From the NCBI RefSeq assembly GCF_000371925.1, contig NZ_AQVE01000018.1, positions 1 to 64,000 of the forward strand: a stretch of 64,000 nt of DNA. The letters run 5' to 3'. The stretch is from Thiolinea disciformis DSM 14473. Lineage in GTDB: Bacteria; Pseudomonadota; Gammaproteobacteria; Thiotrichales; Thiotrichaceae. Shown here in pieces: positions 55,891 through 64,000 of the stretch. Both the position numbers and the translations under genes were made by a program. The stretch's first letter is position 1. Every line of letters starts with the position of its first letter. The notes under the pieces are model-generated. The model saw nothing but the letters and a program-made list of their open reading frames with translations, searched no databases and had not been told where the DNA came from.

Positions 55891-56496
55891 ATGACCTTTG
55901 TGCAATTTTTGTTTAATATTTATGCAGGCATTACGATTGCAGCAGCAATCGGCGTTGTGACAGTGCGCAACTCTGTATACGCGGCCTTATGCTTGATTTT
56001 GACCTTCTTTTCCAGTGCTGCCATTTGGATTTTATTGGAAGCTGAGTTCTTAGGCATTGTACTGGTATTAGTTTATGTTGGCGCGGTAATGGTGTTGTTC
56101 TTATTCGTGATTATGATGTTAGACATTAATCGCGAACAGTTAGTAGAGCGCTTTATAAAGTACTTGCCAGCCGGTATTGCAGTGGCTGTCATCATTGCGA
56201 TAGAAATGATTGTAGTGATTCAGCGGAGTGCTTTTGATACGAGCGAGCAGTACAAGGCAGTGGCTCAGAATGCACCGGACTACAATAATACCGAGGCTTT
56301 AGGAGAGTTGTTATATACGCAATATCTCTATCCTTTTGAAATTGCTGCCGTGGTTTTATTGGTGGCGATTATTGCAGCAATTATGCTCACCTTGCGTAAA
56401 CGCGCTGTGAATGTGCGCTCACAAGATATTGAGAAACAATTGCGTGTTCGCCCAGAAGACCGAGTTCGCTTGGTTAAGATGAAGTCTGGACAATAA
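55891..56496 (+). CDS. nuoJ: NADH-quinone oxidoreductase subunit J
   Basis: This 201-residue membrane subunit has five helices. The conserved [20 protein letters not shown] (near 50-69) contains the pi-bulge helix that couples quinone chemistry to pumping. The charged C-terminus ([17 protein letters not shown]) is cytoplasmic. Confidence 0.95.
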   Translation: MTFVQFLFNIYAGITIAAAIGVVTVRNSVYAALCLILTFFSSAAIWILLEAEFLGIVLVLVYVGAVMVLFLFVIMMLDINREQLVERFIKYLPAGIAVAVIIAIEMIVVIQRSAFDTSEQYKAVAQNAPDYNNTEALGELLYTQYLYPFEIAAVVLLVAIIAAIMLTLRKRAVNVRSQDIEKQLRVRPEDRVRLVKMKSGQ

Positions 56497-56522
56497 GTCG
56501 CCCAACTCGTGACGGAAGCCCC

Positions 56523-56828
56523 ATGATACCTTTGTCGCATACCTTAATTGTCGCCGCGATTCTGTTTTCCATCAGTCTCGCTGGCATGTTTCTTAACCGC
56601 AAAAACGTGTTAATTCTCTTGATGTGTATTGAATTAATGCTGTTGTCGGTCAACTTGAATTTTATTGCTTTCTCACATTATCTGAATGATCTAGGTGGGC
56701 AGCTCTTTGTATTCTTTATTCTTACAGTTGCTGCGGCTGAAGCAGCGATTGGTTTGGCGATTCTGGTGACCATGTTCCGCAATCGTCGCACGATTAATGT
56801 TCAAAATCTCGATAGCTTGAAGGGGTAG
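56523..56828 (+). CDS. nuoK: NADH-quinone oxidoreductase subunit K
   Basis: This 101-residue, three-helix membrane subunit has conserved buried glutamates in [13 protein letters not shown] (near 36) and [11 protein letters not shown] (near 72), used in proton transfer. Length is typical (100). Confidence 0.96.
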   Translation: MIPLSHTLIVAAILFSISLAGMFLNRKNVLILLMCIELMLLSVNLNFIAFSHYLNDLGGQLFVFFILTVAAAEAAIGLAILVTMFRNRRTINVQNLDSLKG

Positions 56829-56830
56829 TC

Positions 56831-58843
56831 ATGGGTACGCTTTATCTATTGATTCCGCTCGCTCCGCTATTGGGTGCGATTTTAGCGGGATTTTTCGGCA
56901 AACAACTGGGACGTAAAGGCGCGCATTTTGTAACGAGTGGCTTAGTTGCATTCTCGTTTATTTTATCTGTCATTGCCTTTATGCAGATGGATGCCAACGA
57001 GGTTTACAACCAAACCGTCTATCAATGGGCTGTGATTGATAATATCAAAATGGAAGTGGGTTTCTTAGTAGACCATTTGACCATTATGATGATGTTGGTC
57101 GTGACCTTTGTATCGTTGATGGTACATATCTATACCATCGGTTACATGCATGATGATCCGGGCTATCAACGCTTTTTTAGCTATATTTCGCTATTCACCT
57201 TTTCGATGTTGATGCTCGTGATGAGCAATAACTTCCTGCAGCTATTTTTTGGTTGGGAGGCGGTGGGCTTAGTCTCTTATTTGCTGATCGGCTTCTGGTA
57301 TAAGAAAGATACGGCTATCTATGCCAATATGAAGGCATTCTTGGTGAATCGAGTCGGTGATTTTGGTTTTTTACTAGGGATTGGTGTGATCGTAATTTAT
57401 GCTAATTCACTAGACTATATCACTGTCTTTGAGCGCTTAGGCGTCGCGATGGGCGGCGACAATAATATGTTGCCCTTAGATGCACTCACTCAAGCTTGGG
57501 GCTTAAACCATCAAGATATGATTGCACTATTGCTCTTCATTGGCGCTATGGGTAAATCGGCCCAAGTACCATTGCATGTGTGGTTACCCGACTCCATGGA
57601 AGGCCCGACCCCGATTTCTGCTTTAATTCATGCAGCAACCATGGTTACAGCCGGTATCTTCATGGTGTCTCGTCTATCTCCGATTTTCGAATTATCTGAT
57701 ACGGTGTTGAATTTCATTTTGATTATCGGTGCAACTACTGCGTTCTTTATGGGGCTAATCGGTATTATTCAAAATGATATTAAGCGTGTAGTTGCCTACT
57801 CAACCTTATCACAATTAGGTTATATGGTTGTTGCGTTAGGTGCATCAGCTTATTCAGCAGCGGTATTCCATCTCATGACCCATGCTTTCTTCAAAGCTCT
57901 ATTATTCTTGGCAGCAGGGTCAGTAATTATCGCCATGCACCACGAGCAAGATATTCGTAAAATGGGTGGCTTGAAGCGTCATATGCCGATTACTTATTGG
58001 ACTTCCTTAGTGGGCTCTTTAGCGCTCATTGGTATTCCCGGTTTTGCAGGTTTCTTCTCCAAAGATGCGATTATTGAAGCGGTTCATGCTTCAACCTTAC
58101 CAGCCGCTGGTTATGCCTATTTCATGGTATTACTCGGCGTGTTTGTGACGGCTTTCTATTCATTCCGGATGTTCTTCTTGGTATTCCATGGTGATGAGCG
58201 GATGGATGATCACACCTTACATCATTTACACGAGTCGCCTAAGGTGGTTACTATCCCCTTGATCTTATTGGCAATTCCCTCGGTAATTGCGGGCTATTTT
58301 ATTGGCACTATGGTCATGGGTGACTTCTTTAATCAAGTAACACTCTTGCCAAAAGCTGAGCATCTCCATCAAGTGACCACGATTATGGTGGATCATGAGC
58401 GTCATCCAGCGATGGAGGTCTTGCGTGAGGAATATCATGGCATCTTCAGCTTCATCTTCCACGGTATGATAGCGTTACCATTCTGGTTGGCACTAGCTGG
58501 TGTGGGTGCTGCTTGGTATATCTATATGAAAGATGACAGTATTGCCGATTGGTTCTATAACCGTTTCCAATGGCTCTACAAAATTCTCGACAACAAATAT
58601 TACTTCGATACGTTTAACCAGAAATTCTTTGCAAATGGTTCTTTGAATCTCGGCACTGCTTTCTGGACATTTGATAAAACGATTATCGATGGGCTTTTCG
58701 TCAATGGAGTGGCAAAAATGACAGGCTGGACGGCGCGTCTACTCAGCCACTTCCAAACGGGTTATCTCTACCACTATGTAATGGCAATGGCATTAGGCGT
58801 TGGTTTCCTAATGGCGTGGCTATTTATGGCTTTGAGCGCTTAG
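56831..58843 (+). CDS. nuoL: NADH-quinone oxidoreductase subunit L
   Basis: This 670-residue antiporter-like pump subunit forms the distal end of the membrane arm. Conserved motifs are GWEAVGLVSYLLIGFW (near 140), MGKSAQVPLHVWLPDSMEG-type HVWLPDSMEGPTP (near 250), and Lys residues in later helices. The long C-terminal lateral helix is represented by the last 130 residues, which contain a His-rich stretch (HLHQVTTIMVDHERH). Confidence 0.96.
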   Translation: MGTLYLLIPLAPLLGAILAGFFGKQLGRKGAHFVTSGLVAFSFILSVIAFMQMDANEVYNQTVYQWAVIDNIKMEVGFLVDHLTIMMMLVVTFVSLMVHIYTIGYMHDDPGYQRFFSYISLFTFSMLMLVMSNNFLQLFFGWEAVGLVSYLLIGFWYKKDTAIYANMKAFLVNRVGDFGFLLGIGVIVIYANSLDYITVFERLGVAMGGDNNMLPLDALTQAWGLNHQDMIALLLFIGAMGKSAQVPLHVWLPDSMEGPTPISALIHAATMVTAGIFMVSRLSPIFELSDTVLNFILIIGATTAFFMGLIGIIQNDIKRVVAYSTLSQLGYMVVALGASAYSAAVFHLMTHAFFKALLFLAAGSVIIAMHHEQDIRKMGGLKRHMPITYWTSLVGSLALIGIPGFAGFFSKDAIIEAVHASTLPAAGYAYFMVLLGVFVTAFYSFRMFFLVFHGDERMDDHTLHHLHESPKVVTIPLILLAIPSVIAGYFIGTMVMGDFFNQVTLLPKAEHLHQVTTIMVDHERHPAMEVLREEYHGIFSFIFHGMIALPFWLALAGVGAAWYIYMKDDSIADWFYNRFQWLYKILDNKYYFDTFNQKFFANGSLNLGTAFWTFDKTIIDGLFVNGVAKMTGWTARLLSHFQTGYLYHYVMAMALGVGFLMAWLFMALSA

Positions 58844-58879
58844 GGTGGACAGACAAATTATGATTCCAGGAAGTGTTTT

Positions 58880-60427
58880 ATGATTGATTGGCCAATCCTA
58901 AGCCTACTGATTTGGCTGCCTATTGTGGGTGGGGTAGGTATTGTATTGTTGGGTGATAAGCTAGGCGCCGGGAGACAGGCTGCTTTAGCTATTGCGATAC
59001 TGACATTTTTGCTGAGCTTGCCTTTGTATTTCTCTTATGATGCTGCGGCGGGCACAATGCAATTCCGTGAGTCTGCTGCATGGATTGAAGCCTTTGGCAT
59101 TAATATTCGCTATGAATTAGGTGCTGATGGCATTGCGATTCCTTTGATTTTACTCAACACCTTTACTACGGTCTTAGTAGTCATCGCTGGTTGGGAAGTC
59201 ATTCAGAGCCGCGTATCCTTATATATGGCTTCTTTCCTAATCATGGAAGGCTTAGTTAATGGTGTATTTGCAGCGATGGACGCCATTTTATTCTATGTAT
59301 TCTTCGAAGGTATGCTGATCCCGATGTTTTTGGTGATTGGTATTTGGGGCGGACCCAATCGTATTTATGCCACGATTAAGTTCTTCCTGTATACCTTCTT
59401 TGGGTCAGTCTTCCTATTAGTGAGCTTGGTTTATCTCTATATGCAAGGCGGTAGTTTCTTCTTACCCGACTTGTATATGTTAGGCGCTTTGCCAGAAACC
59501 GCCGGAACCTTAGTCTTTTTCTCCTTCTTAATCGCATTTGGGGTAAAAATCCCCATGTGGCCGGTACATACTTGGTTGCCGGATGCACACGTTGAAGCGC
59601 CTACCGGCGGCTCAGTGATCTTAGCGGCGATTACCTTAAAAGTCGGTGGCTACGCTTTCTTGCGTATGGCACTCCCGATTGTCCCTGAGGCAGCAATGGA
59701 GTGGAGCTGGCTGGTCATTGCCTTATCCTTAGTTGCTGTGATCTATATTGGTTTCGTGGCGCTGGTGCAAACTGATATGAAAAAGCTGGTGGCTTATTCT
59801 TCGATTGCACACATGGCTTTTGTAACTTTAGGCTTTTTCTTAGTATTCAAGTTGCAATTAAGTGGCTCTGATCCTAGCTCTAGCGGTGCAGTGATGGCCG
59901 TACAGGGTGGAATGGTGCAAATGATTTCTCATGGTTTTATCTCAGGGGCGATGTTCTTGTGTATTGGTGTGTTATATGACCGTATGCATACCCGTGACAT
60001 TAAAGCTTATGGTGGTGTAGTCAATCGTATGCCTATTTTTGCCACTTTCTTTGTTTTGTTTGCCATGGCGAATACAGGTTTACCAGGAACTTCCGGTTTT
60101 GTGGGTGAGTTTCTGGTTATCTTAGCCAGCACTAAAGCGAATTTCTGGGTTGCCTTCGGTGCAGCGACCACTTTGATCGTTGGCGCAGCCTATACCTTAT
60201 GGCTAGTGAAACGCGTCGTTTGGGGTGAAGTCACCAATGGCGAAGTTGATAAATTGACCGATGTTAATAAGCGTGAGATGTTGACCTTAGGTGTATTAGC
60301 TTTTGCAGTGCTATTGTTGGGTTTGTGGCCTGATCCCTTAACAGGCTTTATGGATGCGTCAATTCGTCAGTTGGTAGCAACAATTACAGATGGAATGACC
60401 GTCGTTACAGCACAGGTAGGGGGTTAA
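58880..60427 (+). CDS. nuoM: NADH-quinone oxidoreductase subunit M
   Basis: This 515-residue antiporter-like pump subunit has the key Glu in FFEGMLIPMFLVIG (near 140), MWPVHTWLPDAHVEAPTGGS (near 225-245), and helix-breaking Lys residues. Length is typical of bacterial NuoM. It overlaps the nuoN start by one base. Confidence 0.96.
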   Translation: MIDWPILSLLIWLPIVGGVGIVLLGDKLGAGRQAALAIAILTFLLSLPLYFSYDAAAGTMQFRESAAWIEAFGINIRYELGADGIAIPLILLNTFTTVLVVIAGWEVIQSRVSLYMASFLIMEGLVNGVFAAMDAILFYVFFEGMLIPMFLVIGIWGGPNRIYATIKFFLYTFFGSVFLLVSLVYLYMQGGSFFLPDLYMLGALPETAGTLVFFSFLIAFGVKIPMWPVHTWLPDAHVEAPTGGSVILAAITLKVGGYAFLRMALPIVPEAAMEWSWLVIALSLVAVIYIGFVALVQTDMKKLVAYSSIAHMAFVTLGFFLVFKLQLSGSDPSSSGAVMAVQGGMVQMISHGFISGAMFLCIGVLYDRMHTRDIKAYGGVVNRMPIFATFFVLFAMANTGLPGTSGFVGEFLVILASTKANFWVAFGAATTLIVGAAYTLWLVKRVVWGEVTNGEVDKLTDVNKREMLTLGVLAFAVLLLGLWPDPLTGFMDASIRQLVATITDGMTVVTAQVGG

Positions 60428-61872
60428 TGATGTCCGCATTTGAAATTGCTAGACCAGAGATTTTCCTGCTCATTGCTGCCTGCGTCGTGTTATTGCTGGA
60501 TTTATTCGTTGGTAAAAATGCACGTGTGGTCACATATTTAGCGACACAAGCTTCCTTACTCACGACAGCTTTATTGATTTATAGCAGCTCTTTTAATCAA
60601 GAGATGAAAGTCGTTGGCCTAGATCGCATGTACGTGCTGGATGAGTTAGCGGGCTTTTTAAAGATTAGTATTGTGGGTTTTGCCATGCTGTCTTTTATCT
60701 ATGCCCGTAAGTATTTACGTGACCAAAATTTATGGCGTGGTGAGTTCTTCGTATTAGGCATGACCTCCGTTTTAGGGATGCTGATTATGAGCTCAGGCTA
60801 TAATTTACTGGTGCTCTATCTGGGCTTAGAGGTACTGTCTTTATCCATGTATGCTTTAGTGGCCTTACACCGTGATAATGGTAAAGCGATTGAAGCGGCA
60901 ATGAAGTACTTCATCTTAGGCGCGGTTGGCTCAGGTATGCTGCTGTACGGTATGTCCTTGCTTTACGGTATTAGTGGTGGCTTAGGTGTTGATCACTTAA
61001 GTACATTCTTTAATGCTCAGCCCGCCAATGATGTCAAAGTTTTATTTGCCCTGACCTTCATTGTGGCAGGTTTAGCGTTCAAATTGGGCGCTGTACCTTT
61101 CCATATGTGGTTACCCGACGTCTACCAAGGTGCACCTACTGCCGTGACGCTATTTTTGGGCAGTGCTCCTAAGGTGGCTGCCTTTGCTTTAGTGATGCGC
61201 ATTTTGGCTGAGGGCTTGGGTTCAGTTGAGGAATCATGGTCGCAAATGTTGATGGTATTAGGCTTACTGTCGATTATTGTAGGGAACCTATTCGCAGTCG
61301 CGCAGCACAATATGAAGCGTATGTTGGCTTATTCGACTATTTCCCACATGGGCTTCATCATTATGGGTGTCATCACTAGCTCTCACATTGGCTACAGTGC
61401 CGCGATGTTTTACGTGGTCACTTACGCTTTAATGTCTGCTGCCGCGTTTGCGCTATTAATTTTATTGAGCCGCACCGGCTATGAAGCAGAAACCTTAGAT
61501 GATTTAAAAGGTTTAAATGAGCGTAGCCCTTGGCTAGCGTTTCTCGTGATGCTAATGATGTTATCAATGATGGGCTTCCCTTTAACCGTAGGCTTCTACA
61601 GCAAATTAGCGGTAATCCAAGCGGTTGTAGGTAAAGAGCTAGTTTGGCCCGCTGTTATCATGGTGGTCATGTCAGTGGTTGGCGCTTTCTATTATCTACG
61701 CGTTTTGAAGCTTATGTATTTCGAAAAGCCTGCCGATAACACGACTATTGATGTGGGTATCGACTTCTATGGTGTCTTAAGTGTCAATAGTTTGTTGCTC
61801 TTAGGGCTCGGCGTATTCCCGGGTGGTTTAATGGCTTTATGTTCTGCTGTGTTAAGTGCTAGTCAGTTATGA
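60427..61872 (+). CDS. nuoN: NADH-quinone oxidoreductase subunit N
   Basis: This 481-residue third antiporter-like subunit shows YLGLEVLSLSMYALVA (near 130), LGAVPFHMWLPDVYQGAPT (near 220-240) and KRMLAYSTISHMGF (near 297). Two consecutive ATG codons begin the frame, and either may be used. It overlaps the DUF2818 gene by four bases. Confidence 0.96.
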   Translation: MMSAFEIARPEIFLLIAACVVLLLDLFVGKNARVVTYLATQASLLTTALLIYSSSFNQEMKVVGLDRMYVLDELAGFLKISIVGFAMLSFIYARKYLRDQNLWRGEFFVLGMTSVLGMLIMSSGYNLLVLYLGLEVLSLSMYALVALHRDNGKAIEAAMKYFILGAVGSGMLLYGMSLLYGISGGLGVDHLSTFFNAQPANDVKVLFALTFIVAGLAFKLGAVPFHMWLPDVYQGAPTAVTLFLGSAPKVAAFALVMRILAEGLGSVEESWSQMLMVLGLLSIIVGNLFAVAQHNMKRMLAYSTISHMGFIIMGVITSSHIGYSAAMFYVVTYALMSAAAFALLILLSRTGYEAETLDDLKGLNERSPWLAFLVMLMMLSMMGFPLTVGFYSKLAVIQAVVGKELVWPAVIMVVMSVVGAFYYLRVLKLMYFEKPADNTTIDVGIDFYGVLSVNSLLLLGLGVFPGGLMALCSAVLSASQL

Positions 61873-62168
61873 CCGTACAGTATTATCAATGGTCGTACTT
61901 GGCCGTTGTATTGGCCTTAGCCAATTGGCCTTGGCTCAGTCAACGTTGCTTTCTAGTGTTGCAATGTGAACAAAAAGCCGTATGGATGCGCTTGTTAGAA
62001 ACCTTAGTACTATTTGTTTTGGCTGGCGCGATGGGGCGTTTATTAGAACAAAGAGTCATGGGTAATCTGTCGAACCAAGATTGGGAGTTCTATTGGGTCT
62101 CCTTTTTTGTGTTTTTAGTGTTTGCTTTCCCCGGTTTTATGTATCGTTTATACCGTATAAGCCATTGA
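61869..62168 (+). CDS. DUF2818-family small membrane protein
   Basis: This 99-residue protein is hydrophobic, with about three membrane segments (residues 8-25, 42-57, 72-92). The pattern VVLALANWPWLSQR, then EFYWVSFFVFLVFAFPGFMYRLY, matches the DUF2818 family, often encoded directly after nuoN in beta- and some gammaproteobacteria. The start overlaps the nuoN stop, so it is part of the operon. A role in complex I assembly or stability is plausible but unproven. Confidence 0.8.
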   Translation: MTVQYYQWSYLAVVLALANWPWLSQRCFLVLQCEQKAVWMRLLETLVLFVLAGAMGRLLEQRVMGNLSNQDWEFYWVSFFVFLVFAFPGFMYRLYRISH

Positions 62169-62204
62169 GCTTGCGTGTGTTTTTATTTTATTTGTAAGAA
62201 TTGC

Positions 62205-62233
62205 TTGCAACTAAGATCGAAACCCACTATAGT
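62205..62233 (+). promoter_or_regulatory. Promoter of tRNA-fMet-rimP-nusA
   Basis: TTGCAA (62205-62210) and TATAGT (62228-62233) are spaced 17 bp, 13 bases before the tRNA 5' end. Confidence 0.6.
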
Positions 62234-62246
62234 TCACAACCTCTGA

Positions 62247-62323
<77 letters not shown>

Positions 62324-62339
62324 AGATAAAAAGTATAAA

Positions 62340-62363
62340 AGAGCCCCTTTATGGGGCTTTTTT
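62340..62363 (+). terminator. Terminator between tRNA-fMet and rimP
   Basis: AGCCCC-TTTAT-GGGGCT is followed by T6. It probably ends most tRNA transcripts while allowing read-through into rimP-nusA. Confidence 0.85.
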
Positions 62364-62392
62364 ATTATGTTGCTTAAGAGAATGACGCATTA

Positions 62393-62881
62393 ATGCAAGA
62401 ACGATTAGAAACCCTCATTAGAACCGCTGTCACAGGTCTTGGCTATGAACTGTGGGGTTATGAGTATCGCGTATACGGCGAGAGTGCTTTATTGCGCATC
62501 TTTATTGATTCGCCAGCGGGTATCACGGTCGATGACTGTGGTCGGGTGAGCGAACAAATTGGCGCAGCTTTGGATGTTGAAGACCTAATCCCAGTGGCTT
62601 ATATGCTGGAAGTCTCTTCGCCTGGGGTTGATCGGGTGTTATTCGAGCCGCATCAATATCAGCGCTATTTAGGACAAAAAATAAAAGTACGTACGCGCGT
62701 AAGGATTAATGCGCTACGTAATTTTGTGGGAACGTTGCTCGCAGCGGATGACACAAAGATAAGCGTACAAATGGATGCTGCAACCTTGGATGTGCCCTAT
62801 GAGGCGATTGATAGGGGCAGACTGGTGTATGTGCCCGACACAACACCTCGTAAAGGTAAAAGTAAGGGTAAACGCGCATGA
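62393..62881 (+). CDS. rimP: Ribosome maturation factor RimP
   Basis: This 162-residue 30S assembly factor has an N-terminal alpha/beta domain, with GYELWGYEYRVYGESALLRIFIDS partly visible (near 18-40), the conserved EVSSPGVDRVL (near 80-90) and a C-terminal SH3-like domain ending in a Lys/Arg tail. It overlaps nusA by four bases (ATGA). Confidence 0.95.
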   Translation: MQERLETLIRTAVTGLGYELWGYEYRVYGESALLRIFIDSPAGITVDDCGRVSEQIGAALDVEDLIPVAYMLEVSSPGVDRVLFEPHQYQRYLGQKIKVRTRVRINALRNFVGTLLAADDTKISVQMDAATLDVPYEAIDRGRLVYVPDTTPRKGKSKGKRA

Positions 62882-64000
62882 ATAAAGAAATACTCTACGT
62901 TGTTGATTCGGTTTCCAATGAGAAAAGTGTCAGTAAAAATTTAATTTTTGAAGCAGTCGAAACCGCATTAGCCATGGCAACCCGTAAACGTTTCGGGATG
63001 CATATGGATGTACGTGTGGTCGTGGATCGCCACACGGGCGACTATGATACTTATCGCCGTTGGTTAGTTGTTGACGATGAAGACCCAAGCTTTGAAAGCC
63101 CAGAGCGGCAGATTTTATTAAGTTATGCTAAAAATCGTGGCCTAGATGTGGCTGTTGGCGATTATATTGAAGAAAAAATTGCTTCAGTTGAATTTGGACG
63201 TATCGCAGCGCAAACCGCAAAGCAAGTCATTGTTGGTAAGGTGCGTGAAGCCGAGCGTGAAAAATTAGTGTCAAGCTACCGTCATAAGGTAGGCCAGTTA
63301 ATCATGGGCACGGTGAAGCGTTTTGACAAAAAAGGTGTGTTCTTAGACCTAGGCGATAATGCGGAAGCTTTAATTCCTCGTGAAGAAATGATTCCACGGG
63401 AGATGGCGCATACGGGTGCGCGTATGCGGGGTTATTTAAAGGAAATTCGCCAAGATCAACGGGGCCCACAAATTATTGTGAGTCGTAGTGATGTTAATTT
63501 CCTAATAGAATTAATGAAGTTAGAAGTACCTGAAATCAATCAAGAAATGATTGAGATTACGGGCGCAGCACGCGATCCGGGCGCTAGGGCTAAGGTTGCA
63601 GTTCGTGCAGTATTACCCAATATTGATCCGGTTGGGGCATGTGTAGGGATGCGTGGTTCCCGTATTCAAACGGTTACCACCGAATTAAATGGCGAGCGTG
63701 TTGATATTGTGTTGTGGAATGATGACATTGCAACTTACGTGATGAATGTCATGGCTCCCGCTGAAGTATTATCTATTGTGGTCGACGAAGATCAGCGCAC
63801 TATGGATATTGGTGTGGATAAGGATAAGTTGTCGCAGGCCATTGGTAAAGGTGGCCAAAATGTTCGCCTAGCCAGTGAGCTGACCGGCTGGACACTCAAT
63901 GTGATGAGTGTGGAAGAGGTTGAGGCGAAAACGGAAGCGGAGCAACAGGCGATTTTAGAGTTATTTGTCAATAAATTAGATGTAGATGAAGAAGTTGCCG
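62878..64000 (+). CDS. nusA: Transcription factor NusA (5' part, cut by window)
   Basis: This is the first 374 codons of an elongation, termination and antitermination factor. The N-terminal RNA-polymerase-binding domain begins NKEILYVVDSVSNEKSVSK. The S1 domain follows (about 137-200, GQLIMGTVKRFDKKGVFLDLG in part), then KH1 (VGACVGMRGSRIQTV, near 257) and KH2 (QAIGKGGQNVRLASELTGW, near 320-338). The frame is open to the end of the window. It is coupled to rimP by an ATGA overlap. Confidence 0.96.
   Translation, partial: MNKEILYVVDSVSNEKSVSKNLIFEAVETALAMATRKRFGMHMDVRVVVDRHTGDYDTYRRWLVVDDEDPSFESPERQILLSYAKNRGLDVAVGDYIEEKIASVEFGRIAAQTAKQVIVGKVREAEREKLVSSYRHKVGQLIMGTVKRFDKKGVFLDLGDNAEALIPREEMIPREMAHTGARMRGYLKEIRQDQRGPQIIVSRSDVNFLIELMKLEVPEINQEMIEITGAARDPGARAKVAVRAVLPNIDPVGACVGMRGSRIQTVTTELNGERVDIVLWNDDIATYVMNVMAPAEVLSIVVDEDQRTMDIGVDKDKLSQAIGKGGQNVRLASELTGWTLNVMSVEEVEAKTEAEQQAILELFVNKLDVDEEVA

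Overview
The window is chromosomal DNA of a gammaproteobacterium carrying phage-type genes at its left end. The housekeeping order is gammaproteobacterial: argH/algZ/algR, the complete atp operon, yhbY divergent from rlmE-ftsH-folP-glmM-tpiA-secG, a 14-gene nuo operon ending in a DUF2818 gene, and tRNA-fMet-rimP-nusA. Gene content and sequence style suggest the order Thiotrichales (Thiothrix-like), but this is inferred from reading alone and no database was searched.

Region 1 (1-15321) is a phage-type element, with every gene on the minus strand. From right to left it holds a tyrosine recombinase, a zinc-cluster protein in the small-terminase position, the large terminase, portal, MuF-like head protein, a small HTH protein, a fused protease/scaffold/major capsid protein, a small unknown protein, a beta-helix protein, a GH108 endolysin, a holin-like protein, two or three head-completion proteins, and a protein with an Asp-Pro repeat tail. 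The last gene is followed by a strong hairpin at the very edge of the window. No tail tube, tape measure, baseplate, replication gene or classical repressor is visible. A 700-bp AT-rich stretch between the integrase and tRNA-Arg(CCT) contains nested inverted repeats and 21-bp iterons, and the tRNA is the probable integration target. The visible element is therefore a packaging and capsid module with lysis genes. It is either the right part of a larger prophage or a compact capsid-forming satellite.

Region 2 (15322-33372) holds tRNA-Arg, a large MscS-type channel, a candidate structured RNA, an aotPJQMO-like basic amino acid ABC cluster, rnr-rlmB, tRNA-Leu(CAG), a TM-helix-repeat channel, an OmpA-domain protein, argH-mobA-mobB and the AlgZ/AlgR two-component pair.

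Region 3 (33600-47373) holds atpIBEFHAGDC behind a good sigma-70 promoter, then yhbY, and the rlmE-ftsH, folP, glmM, tpiA, secG and tRNA-Leu(GAG) run.

Region 4 (47374-64000) is nuoA-N with the DUF2818 gene, which is the respiratory complex I feeding the proton gradient used by the ATP synthase. It is followed by tRNA-fMet, rimP and a nusA gene cut by the window end. A near-consensus FNR/Anr-type site lies upstream of nuoA.
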